Assembly (NCBI GenBank): GCA_964398215.1
Contig: CAYNNP010000013.1
Location: forward strand, 1-55,160
DNA: 55,160 nucleotides
From: CAYNNP01 sp964398215
GTDB taxonomy: Bacteria > Planctomycetota > Planctomycetia > Pirellulales > Pirellulaceae
Direction of reading: 5' to 3'
Shown: positions 9,720 through 18,716 of the stretch, piece by piece
How positions within the stretch are numbered: position 1 is the first letter of the stretch
Layout: every line of letters starts with the position of its first letter
Position numbers and translations under genes: made by a program
The notes under the pieces: generated by a model
The model's input: only the letters and a program-made list of their open reading frames with translations
The model's database searches: none
What the model was told of the DNA's origin: nothing

Positions 9720-10991
9720 ATGAAACGCAGAACATTCATCCAATCGACCGCGGCCGCAGCCGTCGCATCGCCACTGCTTGCCGCTGACACAGCCATGCCA
9801 AAACTTGGCAAGGTCGAACACTGCGTGATGATTTGGCTTGGTGGCGGGATGGCTCAAATCGATACGTTTGACCCAAAGCCGATGGGCGACGCCAAAGCCA
9901 AGAAAGCGGGCGGGTACTATCGTTCGATTGATACCGTTGTTCCAGGTGTCCAAGTCTGTGAACACTTGAGCAAAACGGCGAAAGTCATGGATCGGGTGAC
10001 AGCTCTCCGCACGGTACACCACAATGTCGTCGACGAACATGCCGCAGCTACCAATCGCATGCACACGGGGCGTCCGACGACTGGCACCGTTCAATATCCA
10101 TCGATCGGATCGATCATCGCTGATCAGCGCGGCGCCGCTGCCGATGGGGTCCCGGCTTATATGTTGATCGGCTACCCAAACGTGACACGTGGCCCTGGGT
10201 TTCTGGGCCAAAAAGCTGGCTACGTGTATTTGACGGACATCCAAAGTGGCCCAGCTGGACTCGCACGTCCCGCTGATATCGACGATCAACGCCAACAGCG
10301 ACGCCAGCAACTGCTGTCGACCGTTCGAGATGCCGGACGCAAGCGTTTCGGAAACGACAAACTGTTTGGCGATTATGACGCGGCTGTCGGAGAGAGCTTG
10401 CGGTTAAGTGGTCCTGATTTTATGAAGTCGTTTGACTTGAGCGGTGAATCCGATTCGCTACGAAACTCTTACGGTGACGGTTTTGGGCAACGCTGTTTGT
10501 TGGCGCGGCGGTTGTTTCAATCGGGTGTGCGGTTCATCGAAGTTTCGCATAACATGAATTTTCGCAATGGTACCGGCTGGGACACGCACAACGATGGGCA
10601 GCTGAATCAACATTTGTTAATCCAAGAATTGGATGTCGCTTTGACTGCGATGATGGCGGACCTGGAATCGCACAAAATGTTGGACAAAACACTGATTGTG
10701 ATCAGCGGAGAATTCGGACGGCCTGCCCAGTTTGATTCCGGTGGAGGTCGAGGTCATCACAGCAAGAATTTCTCTGTCGTACTGGCTGGTGGTGGACTGA
10801 ATCATCAAGGCGGTTACGGAGTGAGCGACAATCTGGCCATGAAGGCTGTCGAAAATCCCGTTTCGGTACCCGATGTGTTCGCGACCATTTTCGCAGCCAT
10901 GGGAATCGATCCAACAAAAAATCTTTACAACGGCGATCGTCCCGTACCGATCACCGATGGCGGTATCGCGATCGAAAAACTGTTGTCTTAG
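9720..10991 (+). CDS. DUF1501 family protein
   Basis: Protein of 423 residues from the ATG at 9720. That start gives a compact Tat-like leader (MKRRTFIQSTAAAAVASPLLAA); an upstream TTG at 9651 would put this leader in the interior, so it was not chosen. The body has the DUF1501 features: MIWLGGGMAQIDTFDPKP near residue 40, a central RLFQSGVRFIEV stretch, and ISGEFGRPAQFDSGGGRGHHSKNF near residue 330, which resembles the alkaline phosphatase/sulfatase metal-binding layout. The family is the regular partner of DUF1549/DUF1553 cytochromes, as here. The catalytic activity is unknown. It ends 19 nt from the convergent sialidase-like gene. Confidence 0.94.
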   Translation: MKRRTFIQSTAAAAVASPLLAADTAMPKLGKVEHCVMIWLGGGMAQIDTFDPKPMGDAKAKKAGGYYRSIDTVVPGVQVCEHLSKTAKVMDRVTALRTVHHNVVDEHAAATNRMHTGRPTTGTVQYPSIGSIIADQRGAAADGVPAYMLIGYPNVTRGPGFLGQKAGYVYLTDIQSGPAGLARPADIDDQRQQRRQQLLSTVRDAGRKRFGNDKLFGDYDAAVGESLRLSGPDFMKSFDLSGESDSLRNSYGDGFGQRCLLARRLFQSGVRFIEVSHNMNFRNGTGWDTHNDGQLNQHLLIQELDVALTAMMADLESHKMLDKTLIVISGEFGRPAQFDSGGGRGHHSKNFSVVLAGGGLNHQGGYGVSDNLAMKAVENPVSVPDVFATIFAAMGIDPTKNLYNGDRPVPITDGGIAIEKLLS

Positions 10992-11010
10992 TCGACGCTG
11001 GGATTCGGAG

Positions 11011-12249
11011 TCACCACAGCGGCAATCGGTTTGGTTTTGCCCAGCGAATTCTGCCCACCAGCACATCGCCACGGTAGCCATCGCGCGGCATCCATTCGCC
11101 AACGGTGATCAGCGATTCGTTTGGACTGACATTGGTAACGTCAAAGTTCCCCATCAATGCAACCTTGTTGGGCTCATCGACTCCATCGCCAACCAACGGC
11201 AGTGCGACCCGTTCGGTCGATTTGATCAAGCACTTTTGATCGACATCAACTTGAGCCACCCAAAGTGGTGATCGCCAGCGAATGACGTTCGTGTTGGAAA
11301 CATCTTTGCGTGTATAGACCAGAAACAAACCGTCGCTGTGCGTAAGCCAGTGTTGCTGAGTCGTCGACATGTCTATCGGCGTGCCGTCCTCCCAAGCCCA
11401 AGCGGTTTTGGGACTCCAAGTCAGTCCGTCGTCACTGGCGCTAACATAACCGCGACTGTCTTCTGCACGAATTGTCATCCAAGTCTTTCCTGCAAACTCC
11501 GTAACACTCGGTTCCAGCAATCCGCGGCCCTTGTTGTTGTAGAGCGGTGACCCGACCGTTTTCACCTTCAGATTTTCGCCGTCAAAACTGGACTGAACGC
11601 CTGCCACCATCCGGTTCTCTGGCTTGGGACCAAACGTAAACGACATTTGCACATCACCACTAGGCAGCACAACGCGTTGACCACAGTTGTTGGAATAAAT
11701 GTGACCACCACGCGGGTCATCCCACTGCAAGATCTTGCGTTTCGACCAAGCCCCATCGCTAGAACGAGTCACATAGACGGGATATCGCGCCAGTTGTTCT
11801 TTTTTGGCAAAGTACTTTCCTTTGTAGAACACAACATGGCCAAGCCCCAAGACTGAATCGGTTTGCGGATGATACTGCGGCGTGACATCACAAACAGCAG
11901 CACGCAGATCGTCATCACGTCCAGCAATGGGATCACGCCCAAGCGCAGGAATCGGCTCAGGCTCGCTCCATGTCTTGCCGAGATCAGCCGACATCGTCCA
12001 GTGAACCTGACCAAAATAGTCGGACCCACCGATCTCTTGGATCGTCATCAGTACAACAGGATTTCGGTTTGCGTCGGGCATCATGCAAGCGCGCGGGTGA
12101 AACCAAGTCCGTTGTTTCCCATCACGATTCTTCCAAAGCGTTTCCTTGGTGATCGATGCAATCAGCGGTTCGTCCGCTCTGCTGCCAGAGACCGGGACCG
12201 CAAACAATACGAGGGCCATGAAAAAGGTAAAATGTCTGCAGAATTTCAT
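11011..12249 (-). CDS. BNR-repeat sialidase-like exported protein
   Basis: Protein of 412 residues from the ATG at 12249, chosen because GGTGA lies 5 nt upstream and the start gives a clean signal peptide (MKFCRHFTFFMALVLFAVPV). At least two Asp-box motifs are visible: SADLGKTW near residue 87 and SASDDGLTW near residue 260. These mark a six-bladed sialidase-type propeller. An RxCMMP segment near residue 53 and late Arg residues could belong to a sialidase-like active site, but the full Arg triad and Tyr nucleophile were not verified. True sialidase activity is therefore uncertain; a different glycoside hydrolase or a sugar-binding role is possible. It lies head-to-head with the sulfatase, suggesting glycan work. 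Confidence 0.85.
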   Translation of the reverse strand: MKFCRHFTFFMALVLFAVPVSGSRADEPLIASITKETLWKNRDGKQRTWFHPRACMMPDANRNPVVLMTIQEIGGSDYFGQVHWTMSADLGKTWSEPEPIPALGRDPIAGRDDDLRAAVCDVTPQYHPQTDSVLGLGHVVFYKGKYFAKKEQLARYPVYVTRSSDGAWSKRKILQWDDPRGGHIYSNNCGQRVVLPSGDVQMSFTFGPKPENRMVAGVQSSFDGENLKVKTVGSPLYNNKGRGLLEPSVTEFAGKTWMTIRAEDSRGYVSASDDGLTWSPKTAWAWEDGTPIDMSTTQQHWLTHSDGLFLVYTRKDVSNTNVIRWRSPLWVAQVDVDQKCLIKSTERVALPLVGDGVDEPNKVALMGNFDVTNVSPNESLITVGEWMPRDGYRGDVLVGRIRWAKPNRLPLW

Positions 12250-12562
12250 ATCGTCACCTTTCGCCAACTATTTCTGTGGCGTTCGGGGTCGCTACCTCGG
12301 GCTGATTTTGCAACTTTCACGCTCTGCCTATCATATCCCACATCTCAAGAAGTACATTGCGGTGTCAGAGTTTCTTTTTTCGCAGTGGGCTCCGCGGCTT
12401 AGCTGTTGCGGTTGTGATTTTTTGGCAGTCCGCCTTTGGCCGATACTACGAACGGACAGTACGATTCTTGTGCCTTGCGCGATGAAGACAACAACACGGA
12501 TGGGCAGGTGGCGATTATGATTGAAGTCCAACCTGCCCTTCACTCCAAACCTGAAACTCGCC
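12250..12562. other. Divergent intergenic region
   Basis: A 313-bp region between the start codons of the sialidase-like gene (minus) and the sulfatase gene (plus). A ribosome binding site for the minus gene sits at its left edge. No additional gene, strong palindrome or recognisable regulatory RNA was found; it presumably carries both promoters. Confidence 0.55.
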
Positions 12563-14395
12563 ATGTGTCGTATTTTCTGTTTCGCAATGTTAGTTGCTTC
12601 GATGCTCGTCGGCCTGGCCAACGCGAACGAATCCAAAACCAACATCCTGATTGTCACCGTTGATGACATGTCGGCAGATTCACTGGGAGCGTTTGGATGC
12701 AAACTGGCGGAGACTTCGCCCAATATTGATCAGTTTGCAAAACGCGCGATGAAGTTCAATCGTGCTCATGTTCATGTTGGCAATTGCATGCCGGGCCGCA
12801 ATATCATGTGGTCGGGAATGTTTTCACATGCCAATGGCATTGAAGGGTTTCGGCAGAAAAAAGACATTGACTATCCTGTGCTTTGCGATCTTGCCAAGCA
12901 GGCGGGGTACTTCACAGGAATCCGTGGCAAGGTTTCTCATTCGACACCCTATTCGCCGTATGCATGGGATGCCGTTTTGGATACGGACGCCAAGGGAAAG
13001 AAGTATCACATCAAAGACGCGGCCAGTTACGGTGCGTCAATGCGAGCGGGAATCCGGCTTGCCGCCGAATCGGGCAAACCATTTTGCTTGATGATGAATA
13101 TCTCTGACCCGCACAAACCGTTTTACGCGCAAGGCAAGAAGGGCGTGACCATCGAAGATCGGCATGTGCCTAGCAAGGTGTTCACACCCGATGAAGTTCC
13201 TGTGCCTGGATTCTTGCCAGATGATGCTGTCATCCGCAAGGAACTTGCACACTACTATTCATCCGTTCGCCGCGCCGACGATTGTTTTCAACAGATCATG
13301 ACCGCGCTGGATGACTTTGGCGGCAATACCTTTGTTTTGTTCTTGTCCGATCACGGGATGCCGCTACCTTTCGCCAAAACACAGCTTTATCACCACAGTA
13401 CTCACACACCGTTGATGGTTTTGTGGCCCGGCGTCACCAAGCCGATGACCGACAACAAGCACTTTGTTGGCGCGATTGATTTTATTCCGACCCTGCTAGA
13501 GGTGATGGGCAGCCAACACCCGACTCCCGACAAGTTGCATGGTCGATCTTTTGTATCGATCTTGCGAGGTGAAGCGCAAACTGATCGTGAGCACGTGATT
13601 TTGCAATACAACGAGAACGCAGGAAGAAACCGTCACCCAATGCGCGGCATTCAGAACGCAAACTACTTGTATCTCTTTAACCCGTGGAGCGACGGGAAAC
13701 GCAAATTCGCGACAGCGACGACGGGCACGATGACCTATGCCCAAATGGTCAAACGTGCGGTGAAAGAAACTCGTGTCGCCGAGCGATTGCAATTGTTCGA
13801 CCATCGGGTTTTGCACGAATTGTACGATGTAGAAAACGATCCCGACTGTTTGGTTAATTTAATCGGTTCCGAGGAACATCACGACGTGGTGTCTGATTTG
13901 CAAAGCAAATTGCACAAAGAGTTAACTCGAATCGGAGACCCTGCCGCGCAGTTGACTGCAGACTTTGATAACGAAGAACTTCGGCTGGCCTATATGGCCA
14001 AGGAAGACAAATCGACTCAGCAATTTAAAAAGAACAAGAACAAGAATCCGAATCAAGACAAGTTGCAACGCAACGCTGTGAAGCTGTCCATTCCCGATAA
14101 GGTGAAGCGAGGCGGCACCTGTGTTGTCAGCATTACCCATCGTTTGCCGGTCAAAATTGGCAAGCAAAAACTACATGTGACGTGGAAGCAAGCGAAACCG
14201 GATGATTCAAAAGTCGCGGGTAAACGATTGCATCGCGAAGTGGTTGAGATCGCTGGCAAGGGCAAGATCGAAGTCTCTTTCCCTGTGCCAGACGACAAAG
14301 ACGCCGCTAGCTTTCGGGTGGCAGCGTTTTTGGGTGAAGACTTCCAGTCCAATATCCATCACCAGAACTCGGACTTGATCGTGATCGACGAATAG
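12563..14395 (+). CDS. Sulfatase (formylglycine-dependent), exported
   Basis: Protein of 610 residues from the ATG at 12563. This start yields a standard signal peptide (CFAMLVASMLVGLANA); a TTG 42 nt upstream is possible but less likely. N-terminal metal ligands appear as TVDDMSADS (residues 32-40). The formylglycine site is CMPGR at Cys75, which fits the C-x-P-x-R rule, and FLSDHGMP supplies later metal ligands. The last 140 or so residues, after a lysine-rich linker, form a beta-rich domain not found in minimal sulfatases. The family hydrolyses sulfate esters; the substrate here is probably a sulfated polysaccharide. It ends 17 nt from the convergent sthA gene. Confidence 0.93.
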   Translation: MCRIFCFAMLVASMLVGLANANESKTNILIVTVDDMSADSLGAFGCKLAETSPNIDQFAKRAMKFNRAHVHVGNCMPGRNIMWSGMFSHANGIEGFRQKKDIDYPVLCDLAKQAGYFTGIRGKVSHSTPYSPYAWDAVLDTDAKGKKYHIKDAASYGASMRAGIRLAAESGKPFCLMMNISDPHKPFYAQGKKGVTIEDRHVPSKVFTPDEVPVPGFLPDDAVIRKELAHYYSSVRRADDCFQQIMTALDDFGGNTFVLFLSDHGMPLPFAKTQLYHHSTHTPLMVLWPGVTKPMTDNKHFVGAIDFIPTLLEVMGSQHPTPDKLHGRSFVSILRGEAQTDREHVILQYNENAGRNRHPMRGIQNANYLYLFNPWSDGKRKFATATTGTMTYAQMVKRAVKETRVAERLQLFDHRVLHELYDVENDPDCLVNLIGSEEHHDVVSDLQSKLHKELTRIGDPAAQLTADFDNEELRLAYMAKEDKSTQQFKKNKNKNPNQDKLQRNAVKLSIPDKVKRGGTCVVSITHRLPVKIGKQKLHVTWKQAKPDDSKVAGKRLHREVVEIAGKGKIEVSFPVPDDKDAASFRVAAFLGEDFQSNIHHQNSDLIVIDE

Positions 14396-14412
14396 TCACC
14401 GATCCTTTTTCG

Positions 14413-15804
14413 TTAGAACAGTCGATTCATACCATTAAGTGCCGCGACCCGATAAGCTTCGGCCATGGTCGGATAGTTGAATGTCGTTTCCGTAAAGTAC
14501 TCGATGGTATTTTGGCCACTTGGCCGATGCATCACAGACTGACCAATGTGAATGATCTCTGATGCGTTTGCACCAAAGCAGTGAACGCCCAATACTTCCA
14601 GCGTATCTCGATGAAACAAGATCTTTAGCATTCCCGTTGTGCGACTGGTGATTTGGGCACGAGCCAGGCTCTTGAACTGACTGTGACCGACTTCATAGGG
14701 AATGCAAGCCTCCGTGAGTTCGCGTTCATTCTTGCCAACGCTACTGATTTCGGGGCTGGTGTAGATACCCGTTGGGATGTCATGAATCCGCAAGTTCCCA
14801 TCGCGTGTACCCATCAGGTGCATGCCAGCCGCGCGTCCTTGTGTGTACGCGGCACTGGCCAGTGATGGATAACCGATCACGTCACCAACTGCGTAGATGT
14901 GATCACGAGACGTTTGAAATTGATCGTCAACCTCTAGTTGTCCGCGGCCGTTGGGTTCCAGGCCAACATTCTCCAATCCCAAGTCGTCCGTATTTCCGGT
15001 TCGTCCATTGGCCCACAACAGAGCATCGGATTTTAAACGCTTGCCACTCTTTAGCGTTAAGACAACTCCATCATCAACACCTTGGATTTCGTTGACCGTT
15101 TCGTTGTGCCGAATGACGACGCCCTGTTCTCGCAGGTGGTAGGCCAGTGCGTCCACAATTTCGTCATCCAGGAACTCCAGTAGCTTGCTGCGTGTGTTCA
15201 CCAAGTTGACTTTGATGCCCATGTTACGAAACATCGAAGCGTACTCGGTGCCGATCACACCCGCCCCATAGATCGTGATCGTTGTAGGCTTGTCACTCAT
15301 TTCCAGGATCGTGTCGCTTTCAAAAATCCGCGGGTGATTAAAGTCCACGAATTCTGGCCGGTAAGGTCGGCTGCCGGTTGCGATAACAAACTTTTTTGCC
15401 GTCACTGGATCGCAATCGCCAACACGAATTGTGTGTTCATCGACAAAGCGAGCTTGTCCTCGCAGAATTGGTACTTCGTTGCGTTCGTAGAATGACTGCC
15501 GCACCGTGACCTGCTGCGAAATGATCGACTGGGTGCCTTGGCGTAGTTGCTCCAGAGTTGGGCTAGGGTTGATCCCCAATTGCCGCAAAACAGGATTTCG
15601 CAGTGCTTGCATGGTGGCACTGATGGCAAATCGGAGGGCCTTGCTGGGAATCGTGCCCCAATGAGTGCATCCACCACCAATCTCATGATATCTTTCAGCG
15701 ATAGCGACTTTCAAACCACCTTTCCTCGCCTGCATAGCGGCCCCTTCGCCGCCAGGGCCTGTTCCAATCACAATCAGGTCGTAATCATAAGTCACATCGT
15801 TCAT
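14413..15804 (-). CDS. sthA: Soluble (Si-specific) NAD(P)+ transhydrogenase
   Basis: FAD-dependent cytoplasmic enzyme of 463 residues that exchanges hydride between NADH/NAD+ and NADPH/NADP+. It matches E. coli SthA in length (466) and in the diagnostic active-site segment GGGCTHWGTIPSKALR (from residue 47), where the second cysteine of the flavoprotein disulfide is replaced by threonine; this separates SthA from lipoamide dehydrogenase and glutathione reductase. The N-terminal FAD site is VIGTGPGGEGAA, the NAD(P) site is IYGAGVIGTEYASM, and a second FAD motif is IYAVGDVIGYPSLA. The ATG at 15804 was chosen to begin at the conserved N-terminus (MNDVTYDYDLIVIGTG). It is divergent from the nitrilase-family gene with only 52 nt between them. 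Confidence 0.95.
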   Translation of the reverse strand: MNDVTYDYDLIVIGTGPGGEGAAMQARKGGLKVAIAERYHEIGGGCTHWGTIPSKALRFAISATMQALRNPVLRQLGINPSPTLEQLRQGTQSIISQQVTVRQSFYERNEVPILRGQARFVDEHTIRVGDCDPVTAKKFVIATGSRPYRPEFVDFNHPRIFESDTILEMSDKPTTITIYGAGVIGTEYASMFRNMGIKVNLVNTRSKLLEFLDDEIVDALAYHLREQGVVIRHNETVNEIQGVDDGVVLTLKSGKRLKSDALLWANGRTGNTDDLGLENVGLEPNGRGQLEVDDQFQTSRDHIYAVGDVIGYPSLASAAYTQGRAAGMHLMGTRDGNLRIHDIPTGIYTSPEISSVGKNERELTEACIPYEVGHSQFKSLARAQITSRTTGMLKILFHRDTLEVLGVHCFGANASEIIHIGQSVMHRPSGQNTIEYFTETTFNYPTMAEAYRVAALNGMNRLF

Positions 15805-15856
15805 GTTCTGACTTGCCTTGTTTGAAATAGTCGCTGCTGGAAAGGAAGGTTTTACG

Positions 15857-16681
15857 ATGTTGCTCGCATGTGTCCAATCCGACGTTGTGTTTGCCGATGT
15901 CCAGGCCAATCTTCAACACACTCTCACGTGGTTGGAGCAGGCTGGATCGCGCGGCGCTGATCTTGTCGTCCTGCCAGAGTGTATGCTGAGCGGCTATGCC
16001 TATGAAAGCCGAGATCAGGCAATGCCGCACGCTCTATCGATTGATGACGAAGTTTTTTCGATCCTGAGCGAAGCCGCTGATCAGCACAAGTTGCACTTGA
16101 CTCTTGGATTCTTGGAAAAAAACGACGACAAGCTCTATAACGCTGCCGCCTTGATCGGGCCGGATGGCGTTGTGGGACAGTATCGCAAAGTCCACTTGCC
16201 GCACCTTGGCATCGATCGGTTCGTTGATCGCGGTAATTTCCCTTACAAGCCGATAACGGCGGGCGATGTCAAAATTGGGTTGGGGATCTGCTATGACTGT
16301 TCATTTCCCGAACCGATGAGATTGTTGGCGTTGGAAGGCGCCGACATTGTTGCTCTTGGCACCAACTGGCCCAATGGAGCTGCTCATACGGCTGATATCG
16401 TTCCGCCCGCCCGCAGTATGGAAAACCATTATTTCTTCGTTGCCGCAAATCGTGTCGGCGAAGAAAATGGGTTTGGGTTTTGCGGTCACAGTTCTATCTG
16501 CGGCCCCGATGGAATTGTGTTAGCGAAAAGCAACGATGATCGCGAAACGATCTTGACTGCGGAAATTGATGTTCAGCAAGCCAGAAACAAACGCATTGAA
16601 CGGACCAAGGGATCGCATGTGATCGACCGATTCGCGGATCGCGTTCCCGAATTCTATCGCGGCCTCAGCGACGAGACCTAA
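15857..16681 (+). CDS. Carbon-nitrogen hydrolase (nitrilase superfamily)
   Basis: Cytoplasmic amidase-like enzyme of 274 residues. The Glu-Lys-Cys catalytic triad is visible: Glu41 in LVVLPECMLSGY, Lys111 in GQYRKVHLP and Cys145 in GICYDCSFPE. The ATG at 15857 is supported by AGGAAGG 8 nt upstream and by the family's usual N-terminus. Members hydrolyse amides such as omega-amidates, carbamoylated amines or N-carbamoyl compounds; the exact substrate cannot be read from the sequence. It is followed after 26 nt by selO on the same strand, so the two may be co-transcribed. Confidence 0.93.
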   Translation: MLLACVQSDVVFADVQANLQHTLTWLEQAGSRGADLVVLPECMLSGYAYESRDQAMPHALSIDDEVFSILSEAADQHKLHLTLGFLEKNDDKLYNAAALIGPDGVVGQYRKVHLPHLGIDRFVDRGNFPYKPITAGDVKIGLGICYDCSFPEPMRLLALEGADIVALGTNWPNGAAHTADIVPPARSMENHYFFVAANRVGEENGFGFCGHSSICGPDGIVLAKSNDDRETILTAEIDVQQARNKRIERTKGSHVIDRFADRVPEFYRGLSDET

Positions 16682-16707
16682 ACGGCGGCAATCGCCAGAA
16701 GTAACCA

Positions 16708-18303
16708 ATGTCCAAACCAAATCTTTCGTCCAGCCTGCAATTCGACAATGCGTTTACGCGCGAGTTGCCAGCCGACCCAGTCGATCAGAATTCTCGACGA
16801 CAAGTCACCAAGGCTTGCTTTTCGCGTGTCACACCGACGCCTGTCAAGAAACCAACACTGGCGGCGCATGCTCACGAAGTCGCCGATTTGCTGGGGTTGA
16901 ATTCACAGGTGGTCCAAAGCGACGAATTCGCAAAAGTATTCGGCGGCAACCAAGTGCTTGATCAGATGGACCCGTTCGCGATGTGTTACGGCGGGCATCA
17001 GTTTGGTAACTGGGCGGGGCAATTGGGTGATGGCCGAGCGATCAATTTGGGTGAAATTGTTAGTCAGTCCGGCGAGCGGTGGACATTGCAATTGAAAGGC
17101 GCAGGCCCAACACCGTATTCGCGAACCGCAGACGGGTTGGCAGTTCTGCGATCGTCGGTGCGCGAATTTTTGTGTAGTGAAGCGATGTATCACCTGGGCG
17201 TCCCAACGACGCGGGCACTTTCGCTGGTGCTGACTGGGGAACAAGTAGTTCGAGACATGTTCTACGATGGCAACTCGGCCTTGGAATTAGGCGCGGTTGT
17301 TTGCCGTGTCGCACCGTCGTTCACACGGTTTGGTAATTTTCAGATTTTCGCCGCTCGTGGTGACAAAGAAACACTGCGCAAACTGGTTGACCACACGATC
17401 CGCTACGATTTTCCACACCTTGGTGATCCATCACCGGAGGTTTACTCGCCGTGGTTTCACGAAGTCTGCCGAACCACTGCCGAAATGATTGTGCACTGGA
17501 TGCGAGTTGGTTTCGTTCACGGAGTAATGAACACTGACAACATGTCAATTTTGGGTCTAACCATTGACTATGGCCCCTACGGCTGGCTGGAAGACTACAA
17601 CCCTGGCTGGACACCCAACACGACCGATGCGCAGGGGCGACGTTACCGGTTTGGTTATCAGCCACAAATCGCACAGTGGAATTTGATGCAGTTGGCCAAC
17701 GCCTTGGCACCGCTGTTTGACGGTGTCGATCAGTTGCAACAAGGAATGCAAATCTATGTCGAAACTTTCGATCGCCAGTGGGACGCAATGATGGCCTCTA
17801 AACTGGGGCTAAACGAGTTCAAACCTGATACGGACGAACAGCTAGTAAAAGATTTATTGGCGATGTTGCAGTTGGCTGAGACCGACATGACGATCTTTTT
17901 TCGCGGTCTGGCAAACGTGGATTGCCTGGCAACCGATCGTGATCAATGGATGCAGCCACTGTTGGACGCGTACTACGTCGAAGATCAATTGACCGATGAA
18001 ATCCGCAAGACAACAACTGATTGGTTGGCGCGTTATCAACAACGTATCGCTCAAGACGGCACGACCAACGAAGAACGCCGCGAGCGAATGAATCGCGTCA
18101 ATCCCAAGTTCGTTTTGCGAAACTATCTAGCACAATTGGCGATCGACAAATCCAACGAAGGCGATCATTCACTGATTGCAGAACTGTTGGACGTGTTGCG
18201 AAATCCTTACGACGAACAGCCTGGCAAAGAGCAATTCGCAGAAAAACGTCCCGAGTGGGCACGGAATCGTCCTGGATGCTCGATGCTGAGTTGCAGTTCG
18301 TAA
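16708..18303 (+). CDS. selO: Protein adenylyltransferase SelO (YdiU/UPF0061)
   Basis: Protein of 531 residues, somewhat longer than E. coli YdiU (478). SelO is a pseudokinase-fold enzyme that transfers AMP to Ser/Thr/Tyr residues of target proteins, linked to redox stress. The nucleotide loop GGHQFGNWAGQLGDGRA (about residues 95-111), the LKGAGPTPYSR segment and the metal-binding HGVMNTDNMSI (about 271-281) are all present. The protein ends in SCSS, the Cys counterpart of the C-terminal selenocysteine of vertebrate SelO, so this copy is not a selenoprotein. Its 3' end is overlapped on the other strand by a kinase-gene remnant. Confidence 0.95.
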   Translation: MSKPNLSSSLQFDNAFTRELPADPVDQNSRRQVTKACFSRVTPTPVKKPTLAAHAHEVADLLGLNSQVVQSDEFAKVFGGNQVLDQMDPFAMCYGGHQFGNWAGQLGDGRAINLGEIVSQSGERWTLQLKGAGPTPYSRTADGLAVLRSSVREFLCSEAMYHLGVPTTRALSLVLTGEQVVRDMFYDGNSALELGAVVCRVAPSFTRFGNFQIFAARGDKETLRKLVDHTIRYDFPHLGDPSPEVYSPWFHEVCRTTAEMIVHWMRVGFVHGVMNTDNMSILGLTIDYGPYGWLEDYNPGWTPNTTDAQGRRYRFGYQPQIAQWNLMQLANALAPLFDGVDQLQQGMQIYVETFDRQWDAMMASKLGLNEFKPDTDEQLVKDLLAMLQLAETDMTIFFRGLANVDCLATDRDQWMQPLLDAYYVEDQLTDEIRKTTTDWLARYQQRIAQDGTTNEERRERMNRVNPKFVLRNYLAQLAIDKSNEGDHSLIAELLDVLRNPYDEQPGKEQFAEKRPEWARNRPGCSMLSCSS

Positions 18304-18428
18304 AACTGTTCGTAGTTCAAAGGCTCATCAACTCGATCAAAGTACGCCGCGATATTTGTTGACTCACCAGCGGACAAAGCCGATTCGAACTCGTCACAGA
18401 GTTTGTCGATTTCTTGGATAGGCAACAA
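18207..18428 (-). pseudogene. Truncated N-terminus of a planctomycete Ser/Thr kinase
   Basis: A 73-codon frame whose first 44 or so residues (IQEIDKLCDEFESALSAGES, then AAYFDRVDEP) match the short helical module that precedes the kinase domain in many planctomycete Ser/Thr kinases. A TTG start at 18428 is preceded at a good distance by GGAGAAGG, so the original initiation site seems intact. The resemblance stops about where the frame runs into the selO 3' end (18303); the remainder is antisense selO. No kinase domain follows. Most likely it is the leftover 5' end of a kinase gene cut by a rearrangement next to selO. Whether it is still translated is unknown. Confidence 0.55.
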
Positions 18429-18716
18429 TTAACCTTCTCCCTTGTTTGCGATGTGAAACCAGCAAACATGCAGGCGAGCCCAAGTTAGATTCTGAAGGTT
18501 CCTTTTTATAGAATTGATCCTCCATCGAATCGTTAGAATCTGAATCAAGTTACATTGTGACTTGGCTACATGCAACTGGATTTCTACGAATCGAAGTATC
18601 CGTGCGTTTATTGTTCGATGCGCCAATTGTAGACTTGCGCTGTTCTAACGGCCCTTTCCCGAAGCGTTCTGCGGACGTAATATTGAGGTGACAGGGAATC
18701 TGGAAAGGAATGAAAA

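Noticed and set aside
9687..10310. Minus-strand open frame of 207 codons
   Set aside because: Antisense shadow of the DUF1501 gene at 9720-10991, with no recognisable domain.
18207..18300. Continuation of the kinase-like protein through the selO region
   Set aside because: This part is only the antisense of the conserved selO 3' end, so any coding there is accidental; the kinase resemblance stops near 18300.
18301..18303. SelO as a selenoprotein, as in vertebrates
   Set aside because: The C-terminus reads SCSS with a normal Cys codon and terminates with TAA, so no recoding is needed.
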